64,000 nt of DNA from Burkholderia pyrrocinia (lineage in GTDB: Bacteria > Pseudomonadota > Gammaproteobacteria > Burkholderiales > Burkholderiaceae): positions 682,001 through 746,000 of the forward strand of contig NZ_CP011504.1 of the NCBI RefSeq assembly GCF_001028665.1, read 5' to 3'. Positions 42,524 through 51,369 of the stretch are shown piece after piece (the first letter of the stretch is position 1; the number at the start of each line of letters is the position of its first letter). Below the pieces are notes generated by a model. The model ran no database searches. It had not been told where the DNA came from and saw nothing but the letters and a program-made list of their open reading frames with translations. Both the position numbers and the translations under genes were made by a program.

Positions 42524-42871
42524 TTACAGCTTCTTCAGCTCGACGACGGTCAGCGCACCGCCCACGTCCTCGGCGACGAAGTCGATCTTGTCGCCCGCCT
42601 TCACCTGCGACAGCATCGCGGGGTCCTTCACCTTGAACACCATCGTCATCGCGTCCATCCCGAGGTTGTCCAGCGGGCCGTGCTTGATCGTCAGCTTGCC
42701 AACGGCCGTGTCGACCTTGCGGATCTCGCCGTGCGACATGCGCTGCTTCGCGTCGGCGCCCTGCTTCGCGCCGCCGCTCATGTCCATGCCGGCCATGTCG
42801 CCGGCCGCGTACGACGCGGCGGAAAACGCCAGCGCACAACCCATTGCAATCGAAACCAGTCCTTTCTTCAT
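42524..42871 (-). CDS. CusF-like periplasmic copper-binding protein
   Basis: 115 aa. Signal peptide to ASYA, Met-rich linker GDMAGMDMSGG, then the CusF OB-fold. Ligand positions are H64 in TIKHGP, M75 and M77 in DAMTM. The position of E. coli CusF Trp44, which caps copper, is M72 here (NLGMDAMTM). The family ferries Cu(I) or Ag(I) in the periplasm. It lies between the multicopper oxidase and copC, an operon place more often held by other copper carriers. A paralogue is at 53144. Confidence 0.87.
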   Translation of the reverse strand: MKKGLVSIAMGCALAFSAASYAAGDMAGMDMSGGAKQGADAKQRMSHGEIRKVDTAVGKLTIKHGPLDNLGMDAMTMVFKVKDPAMLSQVKAGDKIDFVAEDVGGALTVVELKKL

Positions 42872-42949
42872 CGTGCTTGCTCCTGAGTGAGTGAATCGAA
42901 ACCAGCGGCCGTATCGGCACGGCCGCCGCCTGCTGCCGCCTGCCGCTGC

Positions 42950-44245
42950 TCAGCCGTCCGGCAATTCGCCGGTGTACTCGTATGCAACGGTGCCCTTCGG
43001 ATGCCGGAACCAGCCCGGATCGCGATAGTCGTTGCGGCCGAGCCCCTGCCGCACCTTGAGCACCGTGAACATGCCGCCCATCTCCAGCGGCCCGAACGGG
43101 CCCGTGCCCGTCATCATCGGCAGCGTGTTGTCGGGCAGCGGCATCTCCATGCCGCCCATCGCGCCGCCCGTGCTGCCCATCGCCATGTAGTCCGGCACGA
43201 GCTTGCCGATCTTCTTCGCGAGATCCTTCTGCGGCACGCCGATCAGGTTCGGCACCTGGTGGCCCATCGCATTCATCGTGTGATGCGACTTGTGGCAATG
43301 GAACGCCCAATCGCCCGGGCGATCGGCGGTGAACTCGATCGCGCGCATCTGGCCCACCGCGACATCGGCCGTCACTTCCGGCCAGCGCGCCGCCGGCGGA
43401 ATCCAGCCGCCGTCGGTGCCGGCGACTTCGAAGCTGTAGCCGTGCAGGTGGATCGGATGGTTCGTCATCGTCAGGTTGCCGAAACGAATCCGCACGCGGT
43501 CGCCCGCGCGCACCGGCAGCGGATCGATGCCCGGGAACACGCGCGAGTTGAAGGTCCACATGTTGAAATCCGTCATCTCGTTCACGCGCGGCGTGTAGCT
43601 GCCCGGATCGATGTCGTACGCGGCGAGCAGGAACACGAAGTCGCGATCGACCGGCATCGTGCCGCGATCCTTCGGGTGCACGATGAACATGCCCATCATC
43701 CCCATCGCCATCTGCACCATCTCGTCGGCGTGCGGGTGATACATGAACGTGCCGTGCGATTCGAGCTGGAACTCGTAGACGAAGGTCTTGCCGGGCGGGA
43801 TATGCGGCTGCGTGAGGCCGCCGACGCCGTCCATCCCGTTCGGCAGCCGCAGCCCGTGCCAGTGGATCGTCGTGTGCTCGGGCAACCGGTTGGTCACGAA
43901 GATGCGGACCTTGTCGCCTTCGACGGCCTCGATCGTCGGGCCCGGCGACTGGCCGTTGTAGCCCCACAGGTTCGCGTTCATGCCGGGCGCCATCTCGCGC
44001 ACGACGGGCTCGGCCGTCAGGTGGAATTCCTTCCAGCCGTTCTTCATCCGCCACGGCAGCGTCCAGCCGTTGAGCGTCGCGACCGGCGTGTACGGGCGGC
44101 CGTTGGGCGGCACGAGCGGCGGCTGCGTGGCGCTTTTCGCCATCGTGGGCGCTTCGGGCAGCGACGCGGCGCCGGCCTTGCTGACCATCGCGGCGCCCAG
44201 CAGCGCGGCGCCCGAGCCGCTGAGAAATTGTCGACGGGACACCAT
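42950..44245 (-). CDS. Multicopper oxidase (CopA/CueO-like)
   Basis: 431 aa. Tat signal SRRQFLSGSG, so it is exported folded. All four copper clusters' motifs are present: HWHG (residues ~128), HPHADE (~170), HPIHLHG (~270) and HCHKSHHTMNAM at the type-1 site with axial Met. The Met-rich stretch near the end (GGAMGGMEMPLP) resembles the regulatory segment of Cu(I) oxidases. It should oxidise Cu(I) to less toxic Cu(II) in the periplasm. The start is one base after the stop of the TolC-type gene. Confidence 0.92.
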   Translation of the reverse strand: MVSRRQFLSGSGAALLGAAMVSKAGAASLPEAPTMAKSATQPPLVPPNGRPYTPVATLNGWTLPWRMKNGWKEFHLTAEPVVREMAPGMNANLWGYNGQSPGPTIEAVEGDKVRIFVTNRLPEHTTIHWHGLRLPNGMDGVGGLTQPHIPPGKTFVYEFQLESHGTFMYHPHADEMVQMAMGMMGMFIVHPKDRGTMPVDRDFVFLLAAYDIDPGSYTPRVNEMTDFNMWTFNSRVFPGIDPLPVRAGDRVRIRFGNLTMTNHPIHLHGYSFEVAGTDGGWIPPAARWPEVTADVAVGQMRAIEFTADRPGDWAFHCHKSHHTMNAMGHQVPNLIGVPQKDLAKKIGKLVPDYMAMGSTGGAMGGMEMPLPDNTLPMMTGTGPFGPLEMGGMFTVLKVRQGLGRNDYRDPGWFRHPKGTVAYEYTGELPDG

Positions 44246-44246
44246 G

Positions 44247-45737
44247 TCAATGACCTTCCGGATGCGTTGCGGGCGCCGGTTGCGCCGCGGGTGAAGAAGC
44301 CGGCTGCGGTGCAGCGTCGGTATCGGTTTTGGGTTCGGGTTCGGCGGAAGCCGCCGCGCGCGGCGCGGTGCCCGAGGTCGGCAGCCGGCCGCCGACGGCC
44401 ATCTGCAGATCGGTCTCGGCGAGCCAGTAGTCCTTCAGCGAATCGATGTAGCCGTTCACCGCGCCGACCTGTTCGCGCGCATCGGTCAGCAGCTCGAACA
44501 CGCTCGCGAGCATCCCGTTGTAGCGCAGCAGCAGTTCGTCCGAGATCGTCTTGCGCAGCGGCACGACTTCGTCGCGATAGTGTTTCGCGACGTCGTAGCT
44601 CGTCACGTACGCCGCGTACGACTCGCGCACTTCGGAGCGCGCATCGATGGCCGTCTTCGCGAGCCGGTTCGCCGACTGCATGTAGACGGCCTCGGCCCGC
44701 GCGACCTTCGCGCCGCCCCAGTCGAACAGCGGAATCTCGACGCTGATCTCGTAGCCGTGCTCGTGGCCCTTGCCGGTCTCGTAGTTGTTCACGTAGCCGA
44801 GATCGACCGCGTTGACGAAGCGCGTCGCCTTGCTGAGGCCGAGCGACGACGCGACGCCCTGCGTCTGCAGCTTCGCGGCCTGGATGTCGAGGCGGTTGCT
44901 CATCGCGAAGCGTTCGAGATCGGGCAGGTCCGGGCGCGCTTTCGGCAGGTCGGGCAAACGGTCGGGCAGCGCGTACTGCGTGCGCTCGCCCCACAGCCCC
45001 ATCGCGCGCGTGAGCTTCTCGCGCGCGGCCACGGCCTGCTGGCCCGACTTCGCGTGCTGCGCGACCGCGTCCGCATGGAACGCCTGTTCGCGTGCGTAAT
45101 CGAGCCGGTTGAAGTTGCCGGCCTGCCGCATGCGCTGCGCGAGTTCGGCGGCCGCGCTCGCCGCGTCGCGCACCTGCTGCGCATAGTTCGCGGCCTGCTC
45201 GGCGGCGACGGCCTCGACATACGCACGGCGCGCGTCGGCCGCCACCTTCAGCATCGCGTCGGCCGTTTCGAGCTTGGTCTGTTCGAAACGGCGGCGTTCG
45301 ATGTTGGTCGCGAGCGGCATCGTCAGCAGCGCGAACACGTTCGCCGAGAACGTGCGGCCGAGCGTCAGTTCGCCATCACCGGCGCGCGTGCGGCTGAACG
45401 AGAAGCGCGGGTTCGGCAGCCGGCCGGCCTGCACGAGGTCGGACTCCGACAGCCCGAGCTCCGCATACGACGCCTGCAGGCCGCGGTTGTTCAGCAGCGC
45501 AACCTGCACCGCGTCGTCCATCGACAGCGGTTTCGCGAGCAGTTCGCGGGTCCGCTTGTCGACGGCTTCGCGGTCGGCATCGGTACGGACGACGACGGCA
45601 TCTTTCCCGATCCGTTCCGATGCGGCGGACGACACGGCGCCGAAGCCGCCGTCCTTCGAAAACGTCGTGCAGCCCGCGAGGAACGCCAGCACGACCGCAG
45701 CCGCGCCGATCCGCGGCGATATCGCCAGGTGCTTCAT
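44247..45737 (-). CDS. TolC-family outer-membrane efflux lipoprotein in the cop operon
   Basis: 496 aa. The lipobox LAGC (C23) follows a short signal. The OEP domains repeat PLSMDDAVQVALLNNRGLQASYAELG.. and LPDLERFAMSNRLDIQAAKLQTQG. The end is a Pro/Ala-rich, low-complexity tail of ~45 residues (from ~450) that the family usually lacks. It forms a trimeric outer-membrane channel. It takes the operon slot of CopB in the classical Pseudomonas cop cluster. The partner pump is not in the operon; the CusAB pump encoded 8 kb away is a candidate. Confidence 0.87.
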   Translation of the reverse strand: MKHLAISPRIGAAAVVLAFLAGCTTFSKDGGFGAVSSAASERIGKDAVVVRTDADREAVDKRTRELLAKPLSMDDAVQVALLNNRGLQASYAELGLSESDLVQAGRLPNPRFSFSRTRAGDGELTLGRTFSANVFALLTMPLATNIERRRFEQTKLETADAMLKVAADARRAYVEAVAAEQAANYAQQVRDAASAAAELAQRMRQAGNFNRLDYAREQAFHADAVAQHAKSGQQAVAAREKLTRAMGLWGERTQYALPDRLPDLPKARPDLPDLERFAMSNRLDIQAAKLQTQGVASSLGLSKATRFVNAVDLGYVNNYETGKGHEHGYEISVEIPLFDWGGAKVARAEAVYMQSANRLAKTAIDARSEVRESYAAYVTSYDVAKHYRDEVVPLRKTISDELLLRYNGMLASVFELLTDAREQVGAVNGYIDSLKDYWLAETDLQMAVGGRLPTSGTAPRAAASAEPEPKTDTDAAPQPASSPAAQPAPATHPEGH

Positions 45738-46030
45738 TGCGCGGCCCCTCCGTGCATCGAATGGGCGCCGCCGTTGCCCGCCGGGTTTCCGGGCTTCGCG
45801 TGGCCGGTCGTGCGCCCCTTCGCGGGCCGCTCCATCACGTCCCGGTTCAGTTGTTTCCAGCCCGGGCCTTCGTCGTCCCGATACGGCCGGTAGCCGTCGA
45901 ACGCGGACGTCACGGTGACGTCCGGCACCGTCGCGGCGGCGTCCGCCGGATCGGGAAACGGGGTTTGCGCAGGCGCGAGCGACGGCACGAGGGCCGCCGC
46001 GCTCAACAGCGCCGCAGTGATCAATCGCAT
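45734..46030 (-). CDS. Hypothetical exported protein of the cop operon, 98 aa
   Basis: Signal peptide MRLITAALLSAAALVPSLAPAQ, then a short mature part (PFPDPADAAATVPDVTVTSAFDGYRPYRDDEGPGWKQLNRDVM) and a Gly/His-poor tail GNGGAHSMHGG. It overlaps the next gene's ATG by four bases, so it is coupled to the outer-membrane lipoprotein. The start at ATG 46030 is preferred over the TTG at 46036. No family recognised; context says copper handling in the periplasm. Confidence 0.7.
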   Translation of the reverse strand: MRLITAALLSAAALVPSLAPAQTPFPDPADAAATVPDVTVTSAFDGYRPYRDDEGPGWKQLNRDVMERPAKGRTTGHAKPGNPAGNGGAHSMHGGAAQ

Positions 46031-46118
46031 GAACAAGTCTCGTCGTGAGTCGTCCGGCGGACCGCGTACGGCCGCCAGCGTGGATTGCAGGTCGCGGCCG
46101 GTCGGCCGCGGGCAGGGA

Positions 46119-46484
46119 CTAGACAGGCATCCGGCGTGGCGGCCGCTCGATGCCGCCGGTCAGGAACGACACGACGACGGCCGAAGGCGGATACGACGCG
46201 ATCGCGATGCTGGCGTCCGCCGCAGCCGGCTCCGCGGGCACGCCCGTCATGCCCGTGCCGAAGCAGCAGGACACGCAGGCGGCGCACGACGGCGCATGCC
46301 TTGCGTTGTCGTCATGACCGGCGTGGCCGTCGTGCGCGCCCTGTGCGACCGTCATCGTGTGCGGCGCCTCTTCCCCATGCGGCACGGCGGCGCCCGCGCA
46401 CTGCATCGAAACGGTCGCGAACGACTGGATCGGCAGGCTCAGCGCCAGCAGCACGACGAGGATGAATTTGCGCCAGTACGACAT
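46119..46484 (-). CDS. Small His/Cys-rich exported protein, first gene of the cop operon
   Basis: 121 aa. The segment SYWRKFILVVLLALSLPIQSFATVSMQC is a signal peptide or anchor. The mature part has H.GEE.PHTMT...HDGHAGHDDNARHAPSCAACVSCC, a His-rich stretch and a Cys cluster fit for soft metals, and ends GGIERPPRRMPV. The end resembles the last residues of the first gene of the cus operon (59644-60030, GLWRPPRIS) and I recall CzcI-type proteins ending similarly. Start ATG 46484. A regulatory role at the head of metal operons is inferred. Confidence 0.65.
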   Translation of the reverse strand: MSYWRKFILVVLLALSLPIQSFATVSMQCAGAAVPHGEEAPHTMTVAQGAHDGHAGHDDNARHAPSCAACVSCCFGTGMTGVPAEPAAADASIAIASYPPSAVVVSFLTGGIERPPRRMPV

Positions 46485-46602
46485 GGAAACGGAATCAGGC
46501 AAGCAACGACCGGATGGGCCGGCGCAGCGCCGCGACGGCGCGCTCCGGAGACAAGACGGCTGCAGCTTATCGCCGCCGCAGTGACGACGACATGGTCGAA
46601 AC

Positions 46603-46666
46603 ATGACCAGATTTTCATGAACCGCGGGCGAAGCGGCGAGTAAGCACTTCATGAAAATTCCGTCAT
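46603..46666. promoter_or_regulatory. Two 16-bp CopR/CusR-type boxes between cop operon and copRS-type genes
   Basis: ATGACCAGATTTTCAT (46603-46618; on the other strand ATGAAAATCTGGTCAT) and ATGAAAATTCCGTCAT (46651-46666) share 13 of 16 bases when set in opposite orientation and have ATGA/TCAT ends. They lie in the 267-bp divergent gap, one facing each direction, as expected for a response regulator that activates both units. Confidence 0.65.
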
Positions 46667-46751
46667 CCGGCGGTCATCTTTCGCGCACGCGCGGCACCGT
46701 AAGCTCAGGCGTTACACTGACCGGCTGGAATCACGGACAGCCTGCCTCACC

Positions 46752-47423
46752 ATGCGGATACTGATAGTCGAAGACGAACCCAAGATGGCGTCGTACCTCC
46801 GGAAGGGGCTGATGGAGGCGAGCTACACGGTCGACATTGCAGAGAACGGCAAGGACGGGCTGTTCCTCGCGCTGCACGAGGATTTCGATCTCGTCGTGCT
46901 CGACGTGATGCTGCCGGAGATGGACGGCTTCGAGGTGCTTCGGCGGCTGCGCGCGCAGAAGCAGACGCCCGTGCTGCTGCTCACGGCCCGCGAGGCGATC
47001 GAGGACAAGGTCGCCGGGCTCGAGCTGGGCGCCGACGACTACCTGCTCAAGCCGTTCGCGTATGCCGAATTCCTCGCACGCATCCGCTCGCTGCTGCGGC
47101 GCGCGCCGCGCAACGTGCGCGACATCCTCAACGTGGCCGATCTCGAAATCGACCTGATCAAGCGCCGCGTGCGGCGCGCCGACAACCGCATCGACCTGAC
47201 CGCGCAGGAGTTCGCGCTGCTGCAGTTGCTCGCGGAACGCGAGGGCGAAGTGCTGACGCGCACCTTCATCACGTCGCAGATCTGGGACATGAATTTCGAC
47301 AGCGACACGAACGTCGTCGATGCGGCGATCAAGCGGCTGCGCGCAAAGATCGACAACGCATACGACAAGAAGCTGATCCACACGATCCGCGGCATGGGCT
47401 ACGTGCTCGAGGATCGTTCGTGA
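46752..47423 (+). CDS. Heavy-metal response regulator (CopR/CusR type)
   Basis: 223 aa, OmpR/PhoB family. Receiver domain with acidic pocket VEDEP, phospho-acceptor D51 in VVLDVMLP, T in LLLTARE and K in LLKPFAYAEF. The winged-helix effector has RRADNRIDLTAQEFALLQLLAEREGEVLTRTFITSQIW and NVVDAAIKRLRAKID. The short linker and DVNFDSDTNVVDV-like wing (here DMNFDSDTNVVDA) are typical of CopR/CusR/IrlR. It should activate the divergent cop operon under copper stress. Ends overlapping the kinase start. Confidence 0.9.
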   Translation: MRILIVEDEPKMASYLRKGLMEASYTVDIAENGKDGLFLALHEDFDLVVLDVMLPEMDGFEVLRRLRAQKQTPVLLLTAREAIEDKVAGLELGADDYLLKPFAYAEFLARIRSLLRRAPRNVRDILNVADLEIDLIKRRVRRADNRIDLTAQEFALLQLLAEREGEVLTRTFITSQIWDMNFDSDTNVVDAAIKRLRAKIDNAYDKKLIHTIRGMGYVLEDRS

Positions 47424-48838
47424 CCGCCGGCCCGGCTTCGTATTCGCTGCTGCAGCGCCTGACGCTCGCGTTCGCCGTCGTCGCCGCGCTCGTGTTCGCG
47501 CTGACCGGCGCGTACCTCTATCGCTCGCTGTCCGCCGAACTGAAGCGGCGCGACGACATCGAGATCTCCGGCAAGCTCAACCAGTTCCTGCAGCTCGCGC
47601 ACGCGAGCGGATCGACAGCCGCGCTGCGCGACGATCCGGCCGTGTTCCACGAAGTGCTGCTGTCGCATCCGGGCGTCTATCTCGGCATCTACGACGGGCA
47701 GAACCGCCCGCTCGTCGAGCACACCGACGAAGCCGGCAACACGCTGGCCTCGGTGATCGCGGCGCCGCACCCGGCCGGCGGAACCGCTGGACCCGGCGGC
47801 CCGTTCACCTGCTCGCCGCCCGGCATCGGCACGTCGCGCTGCGTGTATGCGCGCGACACGCTGCCGTCCGGCGAGGCGATCCAGGTCGCGCTCGCGCGCA
47901 CGGCGACCGATCGCCAGTCGCTGCTCGAAAGCTATCGCGTCGACATCTGGCTCGCAGCGGCCGTCGGCGCGCTGCTGGTCGGCACGCTCGGCTACGCGGT
48001 CGCGTCGCGCGGCCTGCGCCCGGTCGAGAGCCTCGGCCGGCAGACGTCGCGCATCGAGGCGCACAACCTGAACGCGCGTCTCGATGCGCGCGGCGGCCCC
48101 GTCGAGCTGCGCGAGCTCGCGACGTCGGTCAACCGGATGCTCGACCGCCTCGAACGCGCATTCGTGCGGCTGTCGCAGTTCTCGTCCGATCTCGCACACG
48201 ACATGCGCACGCCGCTCGCCAACGTGATCAGCTCGTCGCAGATCACGCTGTCGCGCGCACGCACGACCGAAGAATACGAAGCGCTGATCGATTCGAATAT
48301 CGAGGAATGCGAACGGCTGCAGCGGATGATCGAGAACATGCTGTTTCTCGCGCGCACCGACAATGCGCGGCAGCACCTGAAAACCGCCGAACTCGACGCG
48401 GGCAGCGAACTGCGCCGGCTCGCGTCGTATTTCCAGGCGCTGGCCGACGAGGCCGGCGTGCGCATCGACGTGCATGGCGACGCGCCGGTCGTCGCGGACG
48501 CGACGCTGTTCCGGCGCGCGGTCAGCAACCTCGCGTCGAACGCGCTCGAACACGCGGAAGCCGCGTCGACGATCGAGCTGGCCGTGTCCGCGCAAACAGG
48601 CTACGCGGTCGTCGAGGTCACGAATCGCGGCGCCGCGATTCCGCCCGAACAGGTCGACCGGATCTTCGAGCGCTTCTACCGCATCGATTCGTCGCGGCAC
48701 GGCGCGGCAAGGAACGCGGGGCTCGGGCTCGCGATCGTCAAGTCGATCATGGAGCTGCATCGCGGCAAGGTCGAGGTCGTGAGCCGCGACGGACGCACGA
48801 CGTTCGCGCTTTACTTTCCGCGCGGCACCGACAGCTAG
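47420..48838 (+). CDS. Heavy-metal sensor histidine kinase (CopS/CusS type)
   Basis: 472 aa. GTG start at 47420 overlapping the regulator's TGA. TM1 ~15-34, periplasmic sensor ~35-175 including a Pro/Gly-rich stretch with C131 and C141, TM2 ~176-196, HAMP ~197-250. HisKA follows with phospho-acceptor H260 in SSDLAHDMRTPLAN, then HATPase (NLASNALEHAEA; GLGLAIVKSIMELHRG). It senses periplasmic copper or silver and phosphorylates D51 of the partner. It ends 22 bp from the opposing MFS gene. Confidence 0.9.
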   Translation: MTAGPASYSLLQRLTLAFAVVAALVFALTGAYLYRSLSAELKRRDDIEISGKLNQFLQLAHASGSTAALRDDPAVFHEVLLSHPGVYLGIYDGQNRPLVEHTDEAGNTLASVIAAPHPAGGTAGPGGPFTCSPPGIGTSRCVYARDTLPSGEAIQVALARTATDRQSLLESYRVDIWLAAAVGALLVGTLGYAVASRGLRPVESLGRQTSRIEAHNLNARLDARGGPVELRELATSVNRMLDRLERAFVRLSQFSSDLAHDMRTPLANVISSSQITLSRARTTEEYEALIDSNIEECERLQRMIENMLFLARTDNARQHLKTAELDAGSELRRLASYFQALADEAGVRIDVHGDAPVVADATLFRRAVSNLASNALEHAEAASTIELAVSAQTGYAVVEVTNRGAAIPPEQVDRIFERFYRIDSSRHGAARNAGLGLAIVKSIMELHRGKVEVVSRDGRTTFALYFPRGTDS

Positions 48839-48860
48839 ACCGTTCGCCGCCGGCTTGCGA

Positions 48861-50069
48861 TCACCGGGCCTGCGCGGCGCCGAACGATCCGCGCAGGCAG
48901 ACGAGCAGCACGATGGTCGCCGCGCTGAACACCGCCCCCGCGTAGAACGTGGCCGCCGCGCCCACCCGGTCCCACAGGAGACCGGCGACGACGCTCGATA
49001 CGAGCGTCACGACGCCGCTGAGCAGATTGAACACGCCGAACGCCGTGCCTCTCAATTCGGACGGCGCGGCATGCGCGACCATCGTGGCGAGCAACCCCTG
49101 CGTCATCCCCATATGGAGCCCCCACAGCGCCACGCCGACGACTACGGTGCCCCAGTGCGTGCCGTGCGCGAGCACGAGGTCGGCTGCGATCAGCATCGCG
49201 AGTCCGGCCACCATCAGCTTCGTGTGGCTCGTGGTGTCGGCGAGCTTGCCGAACGGGTAGGCCGACAACGCATACACGACGTTCATCGCGACCATCACGA
49301 GCGGAACGAGCGCGACGGGTACGCCGCTGCCCATCGCGCGCAGCACCAGGAAAGCCTCGCTGAAGCGGGCCAGCGCAAACACGGCGCCGACGGCGACGAC
49401 CCACCAGTAGCGGACGCCGAGTTGCTTCACGACGTCGCGGCGGATCGGGTTGACGCGCCGCTCGCCCGGCGCGCGCGCCGGCTCGTCGATACCGAACGCG
49501 AGCAGCGCCACGGCCAGCATGCCCGGGATCACGGCCAGCCAGAACGCGAGGCGGAAGTCGTCGCGCCACATCAGCATGATGGCGACGGCCAGCAGCGGCC
49601 CGAGAAACGCCCCCACCGTGTCGAGCGACTGCCGCAGCCCGTACGCGGCGCCGCGCAGGTGGACCGGCGTGACGTCGGCCACGAGCGCATCGCGCGGCGC
49701 GCCCCGGATTCCCTTGCCGATCCGGTCGACGATCCGCGCCGTCACCACGACGCCGATCGTCGGCGCGATGGCGAACAGCGGCTTGCTGAGCGCGCCGAGC
49801 CCGTATCCGGCGACCGCCAGCCACTTGCGATTGCGCAGATAGTCGCTCAACGTGCCGGAGAACACCTTGACGACCGGCGCCGTCGCCTCGGCGATCCCCT
49901 CGATGACGCCGATCGTGGTCGCGCTCGCGCCGAGCCCCGCCATCAGGAACATCGGCAACAGGCTGTGGATGATTTCGGACGACACGTCCATCAACAGGCT
50001 GACGCAGCCCAGCACCCAGACGCTGCGCGGAATCTGACGAAGAATGCCGGTCGACGGTTCGGTCTGCAT
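48861..50069 (-). CDS. MFS transporter
   Basis: 402 aa, 12 membrane segments, with ADxxGKxxR-like loops (IVDRIGKGIRGAPRDALVADV; FGKLADTTSHTKLM). The start is taken at ATG 50069, the first before the hydrophobic core; ATG 50099 is possible. The opening SVWVLGCVSLLMDVSSEIIHSLLPMFL is shared by a group often annotated as permeases or multidrug exporters. Lying between metal genes, it might export a metal complex, but no sequence feature shows the substrate. Confidence 0.8.
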   Translation of the reverse strand: MQTEPSTGILRQIPRSVWVLGCVSLLMDVSSEIIHSLLPMFLMAGLGASATTIGVIEGIAEATAPVVKVFSGTLSDYLRNRKWLAVAGYGLGALSKPLFAIAPTIGVVVTARIVDRIGKGIRGAPRDALVADVTPVHLRGAAYGLRQSLDTVGAFLGPLLAVAIMLMWRDDFRLAFWLAVIPGMLAVALLAFGIDEPARAPGERRVNPIRRDVVKQLGVRYWWVVAVGAVFALARFSEAFLVLRAMGSGVPVALVPLVMVAMNVVYALSAYPFGKLADTTSHTKLMVAGLAMLIAADLVLAHGTHWGTVVVGVALWGLHMGMTQGLLATMVAHAAPSELRGTAFGVFNLLSGVVTLVSSVVAGLLWDRVGAAATFYAGAVFSAATIVLLVCLRGSFGAAQAR

Positions 50070-50165
50070 GGGGCGCTCTCGATTCGGGAATCCCGACACG
50101 GGACGCCATCGATACTACTGCAGGCCCGTGACACACGGTACGCATGGGCTGTCGCGCGCGCCACC

Positions 50166-50351
50166 CTATTCCCCCGGCTCGCGCCGGATCTTCGCCTGCC
50201 GGCGCGAGCGGTCGTTCAGTATCTGGTGCCGGCGGTGGTCGGTCAGCTTCTTCCAGTCGCGCGCCTCGTCGCGCGTGCGCAGGCAGCCGACGCAAAAGCC
50301 CGTTCGACCGTCAAACGCGCACAGCTCGATGCACGGCGATTTCACGGCCAC
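50166..50351 (-). CDS. DUF1289 family protein, 61 aa
   Basis: GTG start at 50351, two bases after the dmeF stop; an in-frame GTG at 50345 is also possible. It has the DUF1289 Cys pattern SPCIELCAFDGRTGFCVGCLRT, then WKKLTDHRRHQILND. The four Cys probably bind an iron-sulfur cluster or zinc. It is linked to dmeF by overlap-like spacing. Function unknown. Confidence 0.82.
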   Translation of the reverse strand: MAVKSPCIELCAFDGRTGFCVGCLRTRDEARDWKKLTDHRRHQILNDRSRRQAKIRREPGE

Positions 50352-50353
50352 GA

Positions 50354-51358
50354 TCAGGCCGCCTTCGCGGGCGTCATCACTTCGACGGTCACGTGCGACA
50401 CGCCGTCGAAGCGCGCGATCAGCGCGTGATAGAAACGCGCATCGCGCGCCGCGTCGCCGGTTTCGACCGACACGATCGCGCTCATGTGCCCGGGGCCCAC
50501 GCGCCAGACGTGGAGATCGTTGACCTTGTCGCCGAGCGTCTCGATCGCGCGGCGAACGTTGTCCGCCAGCTTGCGATCGACGTTGACGTCGAGCAGGATG
50601 CCGCCCGTATCGCGCATCAGTCCGTAGGCCCAGTTCGCGATCACCAGCGCGCCGACGATGCCTGCGAGCGGATCCATCCAGACCCATCCGAACGCACGCG
50701 CAAGCAGCAGGCCGACGATGGCCAGCACCGAAACGGCCGCGTCGGCGATCACGTGAATGTAGGCCGACCGGATGTTGTGATCGCGGTGGGCCGCCGTATG
50801 CGAACCATGAGCGTGATGCTCATCTTCGTGGTCGTGGTCATGGTCGTCGTGGTCATGCCCATGATGATGACCGTGGCCATGCCCGTGATGGTGGTCGCCG
50901 CTCAGCAGCCACACGCTGGCCAGGTTCACCGCGAGCCCCAGCACCGCGATCGGAATCGCTTCACTGAAATGAATGGGCACGGGAGACAGAAGACGCGCGA
51001 TCGCCTCACAGCCGATCAGCAACGCAATCATCGCCAGCACGATCGCGCTCGTGAACCCGGCGAGGTCGCCGAGCTTGCCCGTGCCGAACACGAAGCGCTG
51101 ATCGTCGGCATGCTTGCGCGCATAGGTATAGGCCAGCGCGGCGATCAGCATCGCGCCCGCATGCGTCGACATGTGCAGCCCGTCGGCGACGAGCGCCAGC
51201 GACCCGAACAGCGTGCCGCCGACGATTTCGGCCACCATCATCGCCGTGCACAGGCCGATGACCATCCACGTCTTCCGTTCGTTCTGCTCGTGTGCGGCGC
51301 CCAGAAACGCATGGCTATGCCTGCCGCCGCCGGCCGCCGTGCCGTTGAATCCGTTCAT
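50354..51358 (-). CDS. dmeF: CDF cation-efflux protein DmeF (Co/Ni)
   Basis: 334 aa. Six membrane segments with the CDF metal pairs (LVADGLHMSTHAGAML: H-x3-D type site; AYIHVIADAAVSVLAIVG) and a His/Asp-rich cytoplasmic loop at ~155-190 (GDHHHGHGHGHHHGHDHDDHDHDHEDEHHAHG). The C-terminal domain (VNDLHVWRVGPGHMSAIVSVETGD) is regulatory. It exports Co(II) or Ni(II) from the cytoplasm by proton antiport. An RcnR-type sensor gene lies 11 bp upstream in the same direction, naming the metal group. Confidence 0.92.
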   Translation of the reverse strand: MNGFNGTAAGGGRHSHAFLGAAHEQNERKTWMVIGLCTAMMVAEIVGGTLFGSLALVADGLHMSTHAGAMLIAALAYTYARKHADDQRFVFGTGKLGDLAGFTSAIVLAMIALLIGCEAIARLLSPVPIHFSEAIPIAVLGLAVNLASVWLLSGDHHHGHGHGHHHGHDHDDHDHDHEDEHHAHGSHTAAHRDHNIRSAYIHVIADAAVSVLAIVGLLLARAFGWVWMDPLAGIVGALVIANWAYGLMRDTGGILLDVNVDRKLADNVRRAIETLGDKVNDLHVWRVGPGHMSAIVSVETGDAARDARFYHALIARFDGVSHVTVEVMTPAKAA

Positions 51359-51369
51359 GTTGGTTCCGC

